Source of the DNA: JBCBKU01 sp038521345
GTDB lineage: Bacteria; Pseudomonadota; Alphaproteobacteria; Rhodobacterales; Rhodobacteraceae
Length of the DNA: 64,000 bases
NCBI GenBank assembly: GCA_038521345.1
Contig: JBCBKU010000007.1
Location: 1-64,000 of the forward strand
Direction of reading: 5' to 3'
Below, one piece after another: positions 1-8,677 of the stretch (its first letter is position 1; each line of letters starts with the position of its first letter). The notes under the pieces are model-generated. The model saw only the letters and a list, made by a program, of their open reading frames with translations, was not told where the DNA came from and made no database searches. A program made the position numbers and the translations under genes.

Positions 1-533
1 AACACTATGTCGGGATCACAACTTTTGCCGCGGTTGTTCTGATCTTTGTCCTCTCGCAGGCCCTCGCCGGGAACCCGTTTGTCGCTGTCTTTGTCGCGGG
101 CTTTCTTTTCGCCGAAGGTGCGAAGGAGCGGGGCCAGGCCGCCGCCCATTTCGCTGAGAATGATGGCCACGCCTTTGCGATCCTTAGTTTCTTTTTCATC
201 GGCGCGGTGATGGTCCCTGAGATGATCGAGCATGTCACCTGGGCGCAATTCGCCATGGTCCTGGTGTCCCTGTTCGTGCTGCGCCCTCTGGCGATTTGGA
301 TTTCTCTGATCGGCACCGACATAAAGCCCGCCTCGCGCCTTTTGATCGGCTGGTTTGGCCCACGCGGTCTGGCGACGGCGCTTTTTGCGATCTTTGTGCT
401 GAACCAGTTCGACGGGCTGCAACGCTATCAAGAGATGATCTCGATCGCCGCCCTGGCCGTCCTGACATCCGCCGTTTTGCACGGGGTGAGTGCTTTCTTC
501 GCCCCGCGCCCGTTCTACGCTCCGGGGCGCTGA
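1..533 (+). CDS. Cation:proton antiporter, C-terminal fragment
   Basis: Only the C-terminal part is present; the reading frame is open from base 3 and its start lies upstream of the window. The translation is strongly hydrophobic, with several membrane segments. It carries GWFGPRGLATALF, which resembles the conserved Gly-Pro-Arg-Gly segment of CPA1 (NhaP-type) sodium or potassium/proton antiporters. The family exchanges protons for cations at the inner membrane. The cation cannot be told from this fragment. The gene ends 4 bp before a possible 42-codon ORF and about 330 bp before a tripartite carboxylate transporter gene, so no operon partner is obvious. Confidence 0.75.
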   Translation, partial: HYVGITTFAAVVLIFVLSQALAGNPFVAVFVAGFLFAEGAKERGQAAAHFAENDGHAFAILSFFFIGAVMVPEMIEHVTWAQFAMVLVSLFVLRPLAIWISLIGTDIKPASRLLIGWFGPRGLATALFAIFVLNQFDGLQRYQEMISIAALAVLTSAVLHGVSAFFAPRPFYAPGR

Positions 534-537
534 GACT

Positions 538-666
538 ATGGCGAGCTTCTGGGACCAGCTTGTCAGTTTGAGGGAACGCATTCATTTGCGCTTGTTTTTG
601 GCGAGATCCGAAGAACCGTCGGAAGAGGAAGTCGCTTATTTCGCCGAAAACCCTGATCAGGGATAG
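538..666 (+). CDS. Possible 42-aa small protein
   Basis: An ATG lies 4 bp after the antiporter stop and opens a 42-codon frame. The product has a mixed helical, charged composition with an acidic SEEPSEEE stretch near its C-terminus. I do not recognise a family. The close spacing would allow translational coupling to the antiporter, but the ribosome-binding site is weak. It may be a chance frame. Confidence 0.25.
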   Translation: MASFWDQLVSLRERIHLRLFLARSEEPSEEEVAYFAENPDQG

Positions 667-690
667 AAATTTCCCTGTAAATTCCCTGTA
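667..690 (+). repeat. Short tandem repeat, AATTCCCTGTA-like
   Basis: Two adjacent, near-identical 11-12 bp units (AATTTCCCTGTA and AAATTCCCTGTA) lie directly after the small ORF, in the 190-bp gap before the TctC-like gene. From memory, similar CCCTGT-containing repeats occur in intergenic regions of other Rhodobacterales, but I cannot check that here. No protein is supported across the gap. Confidence 0.35.
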
Positions 691-859
691 GAGAGCGAAA
701 TCCGGCCCGAGACCAGTTCGCGCTGGACTGCGCCCACCGCGACGTCCTCCTTGTCGAAAAGATTTCCAACCCGCCACCGGCCAAGAGGCGAAAAGAGGCG
801 GTTTCTCACGCCGGCTAATATGGCTAACTTGCCGGAAAATCCAAAGAGCGAGGGCGATC

Positions 860-1915
860 GTGATCCACCGACTTTTGAGACGTGCCATTGTCGCGGCAGG
901 ACTTCTGGCCATGGCGTCCACGGGCGCCCATGCAGATTACAAGGAACAGCTGGCCGGGCGAAAGATCGACGTCATGGTCGGGTTTTCGAACAGCGGCTCG
1001 GGCGCGCGGTTCTGGAACCTGTTTTCGACGCATATGCGCCGGCAAGTGCCGGATACCCGTATCCGCGCAGTGTTCAAGGACGGGCCGCTGACGGCGGAGG
1101 GCATCAAGGAGCTTTACGGGTCAGAGGCCGGTGACCTGGCGCTGGGGCTCATCCGCCCCCCGGAAGTTGCATTCACGCAAATCCTCACCCCCGAGGCCGT
1201 GACCGAGAACTTTCGCGAGGCCAACTGGCTGCTGTCGGTGGAGAATATCAGCTTCGTAATGGCGGCCAAACGGGATCTCTTCGAGGACCCTGCCAGCCTG
1301 CAGGCGGCGACAAGCCCCTACCTGCTTCCCGTCAACGATCCTCTTGCGACGGCGACCGTCGTCAGTGTTCTTTTAAGCGCGGTGACGAATATCCCGACAA
1401 GAACCGTGGTGGGCTTTGGGCGCTCGGCTCGAACGAAGGCGCTTGTCGCGGGCGACGTTGACCTGCTGACGCTGGGCATCGAACCGAACATCGTGGCCCT
1501 GATTGATTCAGGCGATATCAAGCCGGTCTACAAAATCGTGGGAGATGACTTTGGTGGTCTTGATCCCGATACACCCGATGTCACTGCATTTGTAGGTGAC
1601 GACGTTCCCCTCGAGGTGATTGATTTCATTCGGGCCGCACGGGGCATGGGACGCGCATTCTTTGCCCCTCCCGGACTGGCAGACGAGGATGTGGCGGCGC
1701 TTCGCGATATGCTGGAAGCGGTCGTGTCGGACCCGGATTTTCTTCAGGAAGCAATCGTCAACGGGATCCCTGTGGAAGCCAAGTCCGGAGATGTTCTCAG
1801 TCAGCAGATCGAAACGCTGATCCCGAAGGATGAGACGGCACGCGCGACCATTCTCTCGACGTACGAATGCGGACTGGCGATGTCTCAGAACGCAGGACAT
1901 ACCTGCCCGTACTAG
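860..1915 (+). CDS. TctC-like periplasmic substrate-binding protein
   Basis: The 351-residue product starts at a GTG with a purine-rich stretch upstream. It opens with a signal peptide (arginines, then a hydrophobic core, cleavage likely after AHA near residue 25). The mature part resembles the Bug/TctC family, the extracytoplasmic binding proteins of tripartite tricarboxylate transporters. It has a VMVGFSNSGSGARFW segment, where Bug proteins have their glycine-rich ligand loop, and a C-terminal PPGL stretch. The permease gene starts 31 bp downstream, which fits a two-gene uptake operon. The ligand is unknown. The sequence is divergent from the common Bug proteins that I know. Confidence 0.7.
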   Translation: MIHRLLRRAIVAAGLLAMASTGAHADYKEQLAGRKIDVMVGFSNSGSGARFWNLFSTHMRRQVPDTRIRAVFKDGPLTAEGIKELYGSEAGDLALGLIRPPEVAFTQILTPEAVTENFREANWLLSVENISFVMAAKRDLFEDPASLQAATSPYLLPVNDPLATATVVSVLLSAVTNIPTRTVVGFGRSARTKALVAGDVDLLTLGIEPNIVALIDSGDIKPVYKIVGDDFGGLDPDTPDVTAFVGDDVPLEVIDFIRAARGMGRAFFAPPGLADEDVAALRDMLEAVVSDPDFLQEAIVNGIPVEAKSGDVLSQQIETLIPKDETARATILSTYECGLAMSQNAGHTCPY

Positions 1916-1946
1916 GCGCGTTCCATCAGGGCGCTAGGGCTTGGAC

Positions 1947-3860
1947 ATGGGCGAAACCGCCTTTGGCATCGTCACGGCGCTTTCGACGGGCGCAACCGGG
2001 ATCCTCACGGCGGTGGTCGTGGGGACGATTGTAGGGTTCATCGCGGGTCTGGTCCCGGGCATCGGCGGCCGAATCGGTTTGATCCTATGCCTTCCCATGG
2101 CACTTTTGTGGGACCCGTTGGGCGGGGTCGTGTTCCTATTTGCGATGCATGCAATCGTTCACACATCGACATCGATCCCGGCCATCGCCTTCGCTCTTCC
2201 ATCTACCGCGTCCGATGCCGCGACTGTCCTTGAGGGCCACCCGCTCGCGCGGTCCGGGCGCGGCGGCGAGGCCTTGGGTGCCAGCCTTTCTGCATCCGCG
2301 CTGGGCGGCGTGATCGGGGCCGCGGCGTTTCTCTTGGCGATTCCCGTCGCGCGGCTGCTCTTGCAATGGTTCGGTCCGCCGGAATTCCTGATCCTCGCAA
2401 TCTTCGGGCTCTGCATGGTTACGGTCCTGTCGGGCCGGAACTGGCTGGCGGGCATCCTTGTGGCGGCCTTCGGGTTTCTGGTCGCGCTGGTGGGACTTGA
2501 CGTGCAGACCTCGGCGCATCGTCTGACGTTCGGTTTTCAGGAGCTGTCGGACGGGCTGACACTGGCTGCGGTGATCGGAGGGCTCTTCGTGGTCCCCGAA
2601 ATGCTGGCACGGTTCCAGTTCAGCGAAGAAGGGCATTATCAGGCCACGCATACGCAGATCCGGGATGTGCTTCACGGGATGAAGACAACGCTCAACCACG
2701 TTCAGCTGGTCTTTCGATCGTCGCTTTACGGGATCGGGATCGGGCTGATGCCGGGACTGGGCTCGAGCGTCGCCGTCTGGCTGGCCTATGCCTATGCCAG
2801 CACCAAGAACACGAGCGGCATCCCCATGGGCAAAGGGGTGATTACCGGCGTCATCGCGCCCGAGGCGGCGAACAATTCCAAGGAAGGCGGCGCGATGATC
2901 CCCACGCTCTTCTTCGGGATCCCCGGCAGTTCCAGCATGGCGATCATGCTAGGGGCATTCGCGGTGCTAGGTCAGCCCGTAGGGCCCACCCTGCTCGTCA
3001 CTGACGTCCATGTCTCTTATGTCCTGGCTGCCACCGTTTTCGCTTCGAACATTCTCGCCATTCCGCTTTTCCTGATGACGGTTCCGCTGATTGTCCGCCT
3101 CGCCGCGCTGCGGCGCCATCATATGGTGCCGTTTGCCATTGCGATTGCCCTATTCGCGGCCACGTATCAGGCCTTGCAGATGGGTGTTGTCGTCCAGTTT
3201 GTTTTGAGCAGCGCCCTTGGAATGATCTTGCGCCACCTCGACTGGTCGCGTGCGGCCTTCCTTTTGGGCTTTATCATGGGACCGCTGGCCGAAATCTCGT
3301 ACATCCAGACCTCGCAGGTTTGGGGTTGGTCGATGTTTGCGCGGCCCGCCACGATCGGATTGATCCTCGTTTTCGGCGTGCTGGCCTGGCAGACCGCCAA
3401 AGCGAGCCAGAAACAGTTCGAGATCCGTCAGCACCGGTCGGAAACCTGGGTCGCAGGGGTCTTCTTGCTGCTGTTTGCCCTTCTCTTCTGGCACACCTTG
3501 TCGTTTCCGCCCCATGCCTCGAAGGTCCCTATGCTGGTCTGCGCGGTCGGGGTCATTTTGTCGGCTGCCATCATCGCCGCCGGCATTCTGTTCCCGGCCA
3601 CCGGGCCCCGGGCCGAGATCATCCGTTTCGAAGGCGTCGGCGGGGCCTTTGCCTTTTGCGCCCTCGTAGCCTTGATCGGGGTCCCTCTGGCTTCGGTGCT
3701 CTACGTCACCGTCAGCTTGCGCGCGATGAAAGTTGGGTGGCCCATGGCCGTTGCCGCCTCCGCAATTCTCGGTCTGGTCGAGGTCGCGCTCTTTTCCCTC
3801 AGCACGTCCCTCAGGGGCGAGCCGATGGTGGTTGGATACCTTGGAATGCTTGTGTTCTAG
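1947..3860 (+). CDS. Tripartite tricarboxylate transporter permease, TctA-TctB fusion
   Basis: The roughly 637-residue membrane protein begins with a typical TctA domain (residues 1-490). The motif GLVPGIGGRIGLIL is followed later by the family's second glycine-rich motif near GLMPGLGSSVAV and the PEAANNSKEGGAMIPTL region. The last 140 residues add four hydrophobic segments that look like TctB, the small subunit normally encoded separately. The ATG at 1947 is preferred over the TTG at 1941 because CTAGGG lies at a suitable distance upstream. With the preceding TctC-like gene it forms a complete proton- or sodium-driven carboxylate uptake system. Its stop shares CTAG with the convergent methyltransferase gene. 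Confidence 0.85.
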   Translation: MGETAFGIVTALSTGATGILTAVVVGTIVGFIAGLVPGIGGRIGLILCLPMALLWDPLGGVVFLFAMHAIVHTSTSIPAIAFALPSTASDAATVLEGHPLARSGRGGEALGASLSASALGGVIGAAAFLLAIPVARLLLQWFGPPEFLILAIFGLCMVTVLSGRNWLAGILVAAFGFLVALVGLDVQTSAHRLTFGFQELSDGLTLAAVIGGLFVVPEMLARFQFSEEGHYQATHTQIRDVLHGMKTTLNHVQLVFRSSLYGIGIGLMPGLGSSVAVWLAYAYASTKNTSGIPMGKGVITGVIAPEAANNSKEGGAMIPTLFFGIPGSSSMAIMLGAFAVLGQPVGPTLLVTDVHVSYVLAATVFASNILAIPLFLMTVPLIVRLAALRRHHMVPFAIAIALFAATYQALQMGVVVQFVLSSALGMILRHLDWSRAAFLLGFIMGPLAEISYIQTSQVWGWSMFARPATIGLILVFGVLAWQTAKASQKQFEIRQHRSETWVAGVFLLLFALLFWHTLSFPPHASKVPMLVCAVGVILSAAIIAAGILFPATGPRAEIIRFEGVGGAFAFCALVALIGVPLASVLYVTVSLRAMKVGWPMAVAASAILGLVEVALFSLSTSLRGEPMVVGYLGMLVF

Positions 3861-4726
3861 GGGGCTGCCGCCTTGTTGCAAATCACGATGCAGCGGCTCT
3901 TGTAGCGTCGGAATTGCTGAGCGGCCGCACGCTTTCCGAGGCGGACCACCCAGCCGGACGAAAGCATCAGACCGGCAGCTTCATAGGCCTCTATTGCTGC
4001 GTCGAGATCCTTGAATACCGTTCGTTCGGTGGTCCAGGTTTCACGGCTATCTTCGAGCCTGCCGATCAGCTTTGCCAAGATGGCCGCATCGATCTCGGGC
4101 ATGTCCTCGGCCAGCGTTTTCAAATTTTCGATCGCCATGCGCGTGCGGACATCATCGGTGTTCGGATAGGGTTTTGTCCCGAGATGCGTGGACGAGATTA
4201 GAATACCCTGCCCGGATAGCCACCCGGCGATATGCGACAGATAATCCGCGCGTTGGTCCGCGGGAAAGAACGGGACCACCCCGTGCATGACCACGAGGTC
4301 GAAGGCCCAGCGTTGCGAAAGATCCAAGAAGTCGCCCTCGACTAGGTCAACCGCGATCCCGATGCGCGCCGCATACGCCTCGCAGATGCGCAAGGGGATC
4401 GAACTGCGATCCATCAGCGTGATCGAAAGGCGTCCGACAAGATCCTGTCCGCCAGCGGCCCATGCGGATGTCAGCGTGTTCGCCAGAAGTCCGGTATCAG
4501 TTGACCCCACGATGCCGATCCGGGGGTTCGCAACGGTGCGCGCGAGCCGGGTCAGAGACAGCGACAGAGCGGCGCCAAATTCTTCGAGATCGCCAATCTT
4601 CTCGTCGGTTCCAATCCGCAACCGGCGCAGCACCGATCTGAGGTGGAAGTCGCCGTGATCCGCCCCGTCCGATTGCGCGGCCCGGACGCAGATGCGCGCG
4701 TTTTCGAGGGGGTCTTCGTCGAACAT
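3857..4726 (-). CDS. SAM-dependent methyltransferase, class I-like
   Basis: The 289-residue product starts at MFDEDP. Longer upstream readings are arginine-rich and non-coding in character. Around residues 75-95 a glycine-containing loop (GIVGSTDTGLLANTL) fits the SAM-binding motif I, followed by an acidic residue after the next strand (TLMDRS). FDLVVMHGVVPFFP matches the motif IV/post-I region. The substrate is unknown. It is divergent from the HD-like gene across a 203-bp control region and convergent with the transporter, sharing a CTAG stop. It is probably a small-molecule methyltransferase. Confidence 0.65.
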   Translation of the reverse strand: MFDEDPLENARICVRAAQSDGADHGDFHLRSVLRRLRIGTDEKIGDLEEFGAALSLSLTRLARTVANPRIGIVGSTDTGLLANTLTSAWAAGGQDLVGRLSITLMDRSSIPLRICEAYAARIGIAVDLVEGDFLDLSQRWAFDLVVMHGVVPFFPADQRADYLSHIAGWLSGQGILISSTHLGTKPYPNTDDVRTRMAIENLKTLAEDMPEIDAAILAKLIGRLEDSRETWTTERTVFKDLDAAIEAYEAAGLMLSSGWVVRLGKRAAAQQFRRYKSRCIVICNKAAAP

Positions 4727-4929
4727 CGTCAAGCCAGTCGTTCCACAACATGTCCGCCCGTATGATTTGGTTTCGGCGGCAGTCGACGCCGGGCGCGCCG
4801 GCTTGTCAAACCCGCAAAGCGACCGATAGGTGTCTTGGCATGGCGGACCCGGTTTCGGGTCAGAAACCCTAGAACGCATTTCACGCGCCCGGTCGTGGTT
4901 CCCGCGCGCATTTGATGGGATATCCGGAC

Positions 4930-5637
4930 ATGGACGTGTTGCTCGCCCAGACGAACCTTCAACTCTATGGCCAGATGCGAGCCGCAGGCTTTGCACCGGC
5001 CGAGGTCCAGACGATCCAAAGGGATTACGAGACTGCTTGCCTTCTTTTTGCGCCGCTCTGCCGTTCGACAGGGCGCCCCTTCCTGTGCCACGCGGTGGGA
5101 ACGGCCAGCGCAGCGATCATCGAAGGCGCCGGCTTTCTGGACGTCCGCGCCGCCTTGCTTCACGCCGCCTACAAACACGGTCGGTTCCCGGATCACGGCA
5201 AACGAAGGACATCGCGCCACAGTGCGTGGATGGTGGACCGGACCGGCGCGGAATTGGAACAGCTTCTGACTGAATTCTCGCGCTTTCGGTTCGGTCTGCA
5301 TGCTGTGCGCCAGTATCTGGCGACGGAAGACCCGCTCGACGACAGGACCCTTCGTCTTGTGCGCCTGAAACTCGCCAACGACGTCGATGACAGCCATGCC
5401 TTCGGGACCGCGCTGGGCCATAAGAACCGCTATCTCGACAACACGTGGTTGCAGCTTCGTGCGGACATGGCGGCAAAGTACGGCTTCCCGTTCTTCGAAC
5501 GTGCGTTCGTACAGGCCATGGCGGATCGTGAAGATGCCGCGTGGCTGGACACAACCACCGAATTCGAGCGGCGCGGGCACATCCGCTCCATCCCGGGCAT
5601 CCTGATCGGGCGATGGAACGGTACCGGCTACTGTTAG
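4930..5637 (+). CDS. HD-domain-like protein (DUF6817-type pattern)
   Basis: The 235-residue product contains CHAVGTASAAIIEGAGF followed by ALLHAAYKHG. This His then Leu-His-Ala spacing recalls HD-superfamily phosphohydrolases and the DUF6817 family. The second half is charged and helical and has no motif that I recognise. I prefer ATG 4930, because GGGA lies 9 bp upstream; ATG 4915 is an alternative without a clear ribosome-binding site. It ends by overlapping the ATP-grasp-like gene on the other strand (shared TTAG). No function is assigned; hydrolysis of a phosphate compound is possible if the metal ligands are complete. Confidence 0.55.
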   Translation: MDVLLAQTNLQLYGQMRAAGFAPAEVQTIQRDYETACLLFAPLCRSTGRPFLCHAVGTASAAIIEGAGFLDVRAALLHAAYKHGRFPDHGKRRTSRHSAWMVDRTGAELEQLLTEFSRFRFGLHAVRQYLATEDPLDDRTLRLVRLKLANDVDDSHAFGTALGHKNRYLDNTWLQLRADMAAKYGFPFFERAFVQAMADREDAAWLDTTTEFERRGHIRSIPGILIGRWNGTGYC

Positions 5638-6665
5638 GCCAGGACGAACCGGACCAAAGCACGCGGCAGCGTCCGCCGCGGCCACCGGAAACTGTGTTCG
5701 CGCGGTTTCGGCGTCGCGAACCGCACCAACCTACGCGGCGCTGACACCCGGGTGTTCAGGGTCTGGAACCCGCCCAACATCTGCGGCCTCGTGATCTCCC
5801 GGATGCCGTTGCGCGCATCGGAGCGCTGAAATCGCGGCAACTTGGGGTTCGTGTTGATCTCGTAGATCGCCACGCGTCCGTCGACGATGCCGTAATCGAC
5901 GCGGCCGAATTCAACTCCGGCGATCTCGAACACCTTTGCCAAGAGCTCTTGGTGCGGATTGTCCCGGACATAGGCCAGCTCTTCTTCGACCAATGCAGCG
6001 TGGCCGGCGGCGCCATCATTGGTTTTCAGCGCCTTGTCATTGCCCACGGCATTGCGTTTGACGACCCAGTGCCGGCCAAAATGAACGTGGTGAGGTAGTA
6101 TGTCTCCACCGATGCGATAGGCCCCGTATTTGCGAAACAGCCCGTCCGGCCCTACCTGCGCGGCATAGCCAATGGCGATGCGCCCGCGCCGCGCCTTGCC
6201 CTTGGCACGGAGATCTGCAAGGGCCGCATCATAGGCGTCCCCATCCGCGATCAGCGCGGTTTCGGGCCCGCGGCACCCATCCTCTGAACGAATAAAGACC
6301 GGGTAAGCGGGCGGGTGTTGTCCAGTTTCGATCCGCGTCGCCGTGAAGGCATTGATCCCCGCCTTGTGCAGGGCCACCAGCATTGGATATCGGTCGAGCA
6401 CGGTGGCCGGATCGTTCAGCTGGTGCGCCTCGGGGGCGATTTCCCTCAGGCGGGCGCGGAAGGCTGACACACAGTCAAGCTCGTACCGGGTCAAACGATC
6501 GAAATCGGTGAAGATGTAGTGGCCGACCGGACCACACTTTGACACAAGGAGTTCTTCATAGCTGAAGGGTTGCAGGACGCGTTTCATCGCAGGGTTGGCG
6601 CCTAAAAACCGGCGCGTTCCCTGCAAATGGCGTTCTGTTGCAACGTAGTAGATCACGCACTTCAT
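5634..6665 (-). CDS. ATP-grasp-like protein
   Basis: The product has 343 residues starting at MKCVIYY. Residues 250-290 read EFGRVDYGIVDGRVAIYEIN followed by TNP. This matches the C-terminal signature of ATP-grasp ligases, in which acidic residues and an asparagine bind magnesium and ATP phosphates (D...E-x-N). The N-terminal part contains a possible substrate domain but no clear ligand motif. ATP-grasp enzymes usually join a carboxylate to an amine or thiol, or phosphorylate. The next gene upstream lies about 100 bp away and is unrelated. I cannot name the substrate. The nearby methyltransferase and HD-like protein may be functional partners. Confidence 0.6.
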   Translation of the reverse strand: MKCVIYYVATERHLQGTRRFLGANPAMKRVLQPFSYEELLVSKCGPVGHYIFTDFDRLTRYELDCVSAFRARLREIAPEAHQLNDPATVLDRYPMLVALHKAGINAFTATRIETGQHPPAYPVFIRSEDGCRGPETALIADGDAYDAALADLRAKGKARRGRIAIGYAAQVGPDGLFRKYGAYRIGGDILPHHVHFGRHWVVKRNAVGNDKALKTNDGAAGHAALVEEELAYVRDNPHQELLAKVFEIAGVEFGRVDYGIVDGRVAIYEINTNPKLPRFQRSDARNGIREITRPQMLGGFQTLNTRVSAPRRLVRFATPKPREHSFRWPRRTLPRALVRFVLA

Positions 6666-6766
6666 CCGGCAAGCTGGCATGCGCCGCGCCCCGGCGGCGA
6701 CATATCAACGGCCTAGACCGGCAGCGCCCACTGGCCAACCGAAATCTGCGGCCAAACCGGCACTGT

Positions 6767-7621
6767 TCACTCCGTTAGTTCGACCCAGCTCGGGAAGTGG
6801 TCGGACGCGATGCAATCCTGATCCACCCAGGCCGCCGATACCCGGGAAGCAAGGCCGGGCGAGACGAAAATCTGGTCAAGCCGCTTCGTCCGATGCGGAG
6901 GGGACATGCCGCGGATGGTGTAGGCGTCCTCGGCTAAAGGATCGTGTCCTGCGCTGACCCAACTGTCGATGAGCCCCGCTTCGACCACCTGAGTATATTC
7001 TGCGCTGTCCGGCGTGAAATTGAGATCCCCCATCCAGAGAAGGTCGTCGGAAAACGGGATCGCCGGATCTCCGTCCATCCAGTAATCGCCTGCCGGATGG
7101 TCTCCGGACCAAACCGGGCCGTCACCGGTCAGGGTCTTGAAGTAGGACAAGGCGGCTTCGACCTGCGGCAGGCGACTTTCGGGCCCCACATGGCAAAGAT
7201 GGGTGACATAGACGCGCAGCGGCCCGCCCGGTGCATCGATCACGCCTTCGAGCAGGACACGGTCCTGCGCCCATGCGGTACCCGGATTGCCTCGGGGGAG
7301 GCGCAAGGCACGGAAGGACAGAATCGGCCACCGCGACAGGATCATGTTGCCGTGCTGGCGTCGCATGCCCCGCGTCTCGACATCCGCAACCGGCTTTGCA
7401 ACAGCGGCCACATCGTATCCGGTTGCGAAGGTCCAGTAGTGATCGGGCAGCATCTCGGCCAGGGCCCGCGCCTGATCCTGAAGGCCGGTACGTTTCCAGA
7501 ACCGGTCAACCTCCTGCAGCCCGATGATATCTGCCCCGTCCAGCGCTGCGGCCACGCGCGGCAAGTCGAACCGGTCGTCCCGCCCGCGCGAATACTGGAT
7601 GTTATAGGTCACGATTTTCAT
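6767..7621 (-). CDS. Endonuclease/exonuclease/phosphatase-fold hydrolase
   Basis: The 284-residue product starts at MKIVTYNIQYSRG; the N-terminal NIQ is the usual metal-site Asn of this fold. It is followed by GLQEVD (catalytic Glu), a YVTHLCH strand, WMGDLNFTPDS (the GDxN motif) and IASDHFPSWVEL (the SDH motif). These are the hallmark residues of the EEP superfamily, which includes Mg-dependent DNases, sphingomyelinase-like and inositol-phosphatase-like enzymes. No signal peptide is visible, so it is likely cytoplasmic. The substrate cannot be told from the sequence. It lies 102 bp downstream of the SorC regulator gene on the same strand, so it could be the tail of that transcript. Confidence 0.85.
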   Translation of the reverse strand: MKIVTYNIQYSRGRDDRFDLPRVAAALDGADIIGLQEVDRFWKRTGLQDQARALAEMLPDHYWTFATGYDVAAVAKPVADVETRGMRRQHGNMILSRWPILSFRALRLPRGNPGTAWAQDRVLLEGVIDAPGGPLRVYVTHLCHVGPESRLPQVEAALSYFKTLTGDGPVWSGDHPAGDYWMDGDPAIPFSDDLLWMGDLNFTPDSAEYTQVVEAGLIDSWVSAGHDPLAEDAYTIRGMSPPHRTKRLDQIFVSPGLASRVSAAWVDQDCIASDHFPSWVELTE

Positions 7622-7723
7622 GGGTTTGCCTTTTGCCGCGGCAGTTGTCCCTTGCGGATACGCTTGGGGAGCGACAGCCACGTAACGGCTGTGTAACGGC
7701 ATCACATCGGCGGCGGCCGCTCC

Positions 7724-8677
7724 CTATTCGCCGTCAAGCAGGCGTTCGGCTGTGCCCGCGGAGGTGGCAAGATGCGTCGCGAACCCGCCTCGCAACGCAG
7801 CCTGCATCGGCGCGATCCGGTCGGGCCCCGAGCCAACCATCACACCCATGGGCTTGGCGCGCATGTCGTCGAGCGAAATGCCGAGCATGCGGGCCTCGAT
7901 CTCGGTGGGTATCGGAGCGCCATCCGCGTCGATCAGCCGTCCGCAGATGACCGCGCGGGCGCCGTCCGCGACCTTGGCCTTCAGGGTATCGGGTGTCAAA
8001 AGCCCGGTTTGGACGATGTGGCTGTCGGACTCACAAGTTCCGGGCGCGAAAAGCACCTTCGTGCAAGCCCGAACGGCGTCCAGTTGTGCGGCGATCCCCG
8101 GTTCGGCCGCGAGATCCCGTGCGAGTTCGGGGCGCGACAGCACCAGGGGTGCGTGCAGATTGATGCACGCCGCCCCGAACCGGCGCGCAAGGGTCGCCGA
8201 ACAGGTCTCTGCTGCAAAACCAAGGGCCGCCGGACGCGACCCGAGCAATTGCACAATCGTCACATCCAGCAGGGCGAGCCTTGGCGCCGCCTCGGCCACG
8301 CGGTAGACCGTTTCACCCCACGCGACGCCGAGCATGTCTCCGGGCCCGAGCAGCGTGGGCAACCAGTCAGCCGTCATGCGGGCCACACGGTCCGCCGTCT
8401 CGGGCCCCGAATCGGGCACAACGGCCACATCGATCAATCCGAACCGGTCACGCAGGGCCCCGGCAAGGCGGTGCCCGGTAAAGACCTCGGGATCCAACGT
8501 AATCCGGACGATCTCGCGCCGCCGCGCTTCGGTCAGATAGTTTACCACCGTGGCCCGCGACAGTCCCAGCTTCTCGGCGATCTCGGTCTGGGTTCGGCCC
8601 TCGTGATAATAGGCCCAGGTTGCATCCAGGATGGCATCCTCCAGCCGGTCCGAGCGCCATTTCTCCGGCGCGTTCAT
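7724..8677 (-). CDS. SorC-family transcriptional regulator
   Basis: The 317-residue product has an N-terminal helix-turn-helix (residues 20-60, with EGRTQTEIAEKLGLSRATVV). A SorC-type sugar-phosphate-binding domain follows (residues 65-315), with GVAWGETVYRV and CGRLIDADG patterns. SorC regulators bind phosphorylated sugars and control neighbouring catabolic operons. Its start overlaps the stop of the MtnA-type gene by 4 bp, so the two are cotranscribed. It most likely binds the palindrome at 9835-9851 between this operon and the divergent transketolase/RuBisCO-like operon. The inducer is probably a phosphorylated intermediate of that pathway (inference). Confidence 0.9.
   Translation of the reverse strand: MNAPEKWRSDRLEDAILDATWAYYHEGRTQTEIAEKLGLSRATVVNYLTEARRREIVRITLDPEVFTGHRLAGALRDRFGLIDVAVVPDSGPETADRVARMTADWLPTLLGPGDMLGVAWGETVYRVAEAAPRLALLDVTIVQLLGSRPAALGFAAETCSATLARRFGAACINLHAPLVLSRPELARDLAAEPGIAAQLDAVRACTKVLFAPGTCESDSHIVQTGLLTPDTLKAKVADGARAVICGRLIDADGAPIPTEIEARMLGISLDDMRAKPMGVMVGSGPDRIAPMQAALRGGFATHLATSAGTAERLLDGE

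Noticed and set aside
751..1134. Alternative plus-strand frame over the TctC-like gene start
   Set aside because: Its composition is arginine-rich and it overlaps a protein with a clear signal peptide and family match.
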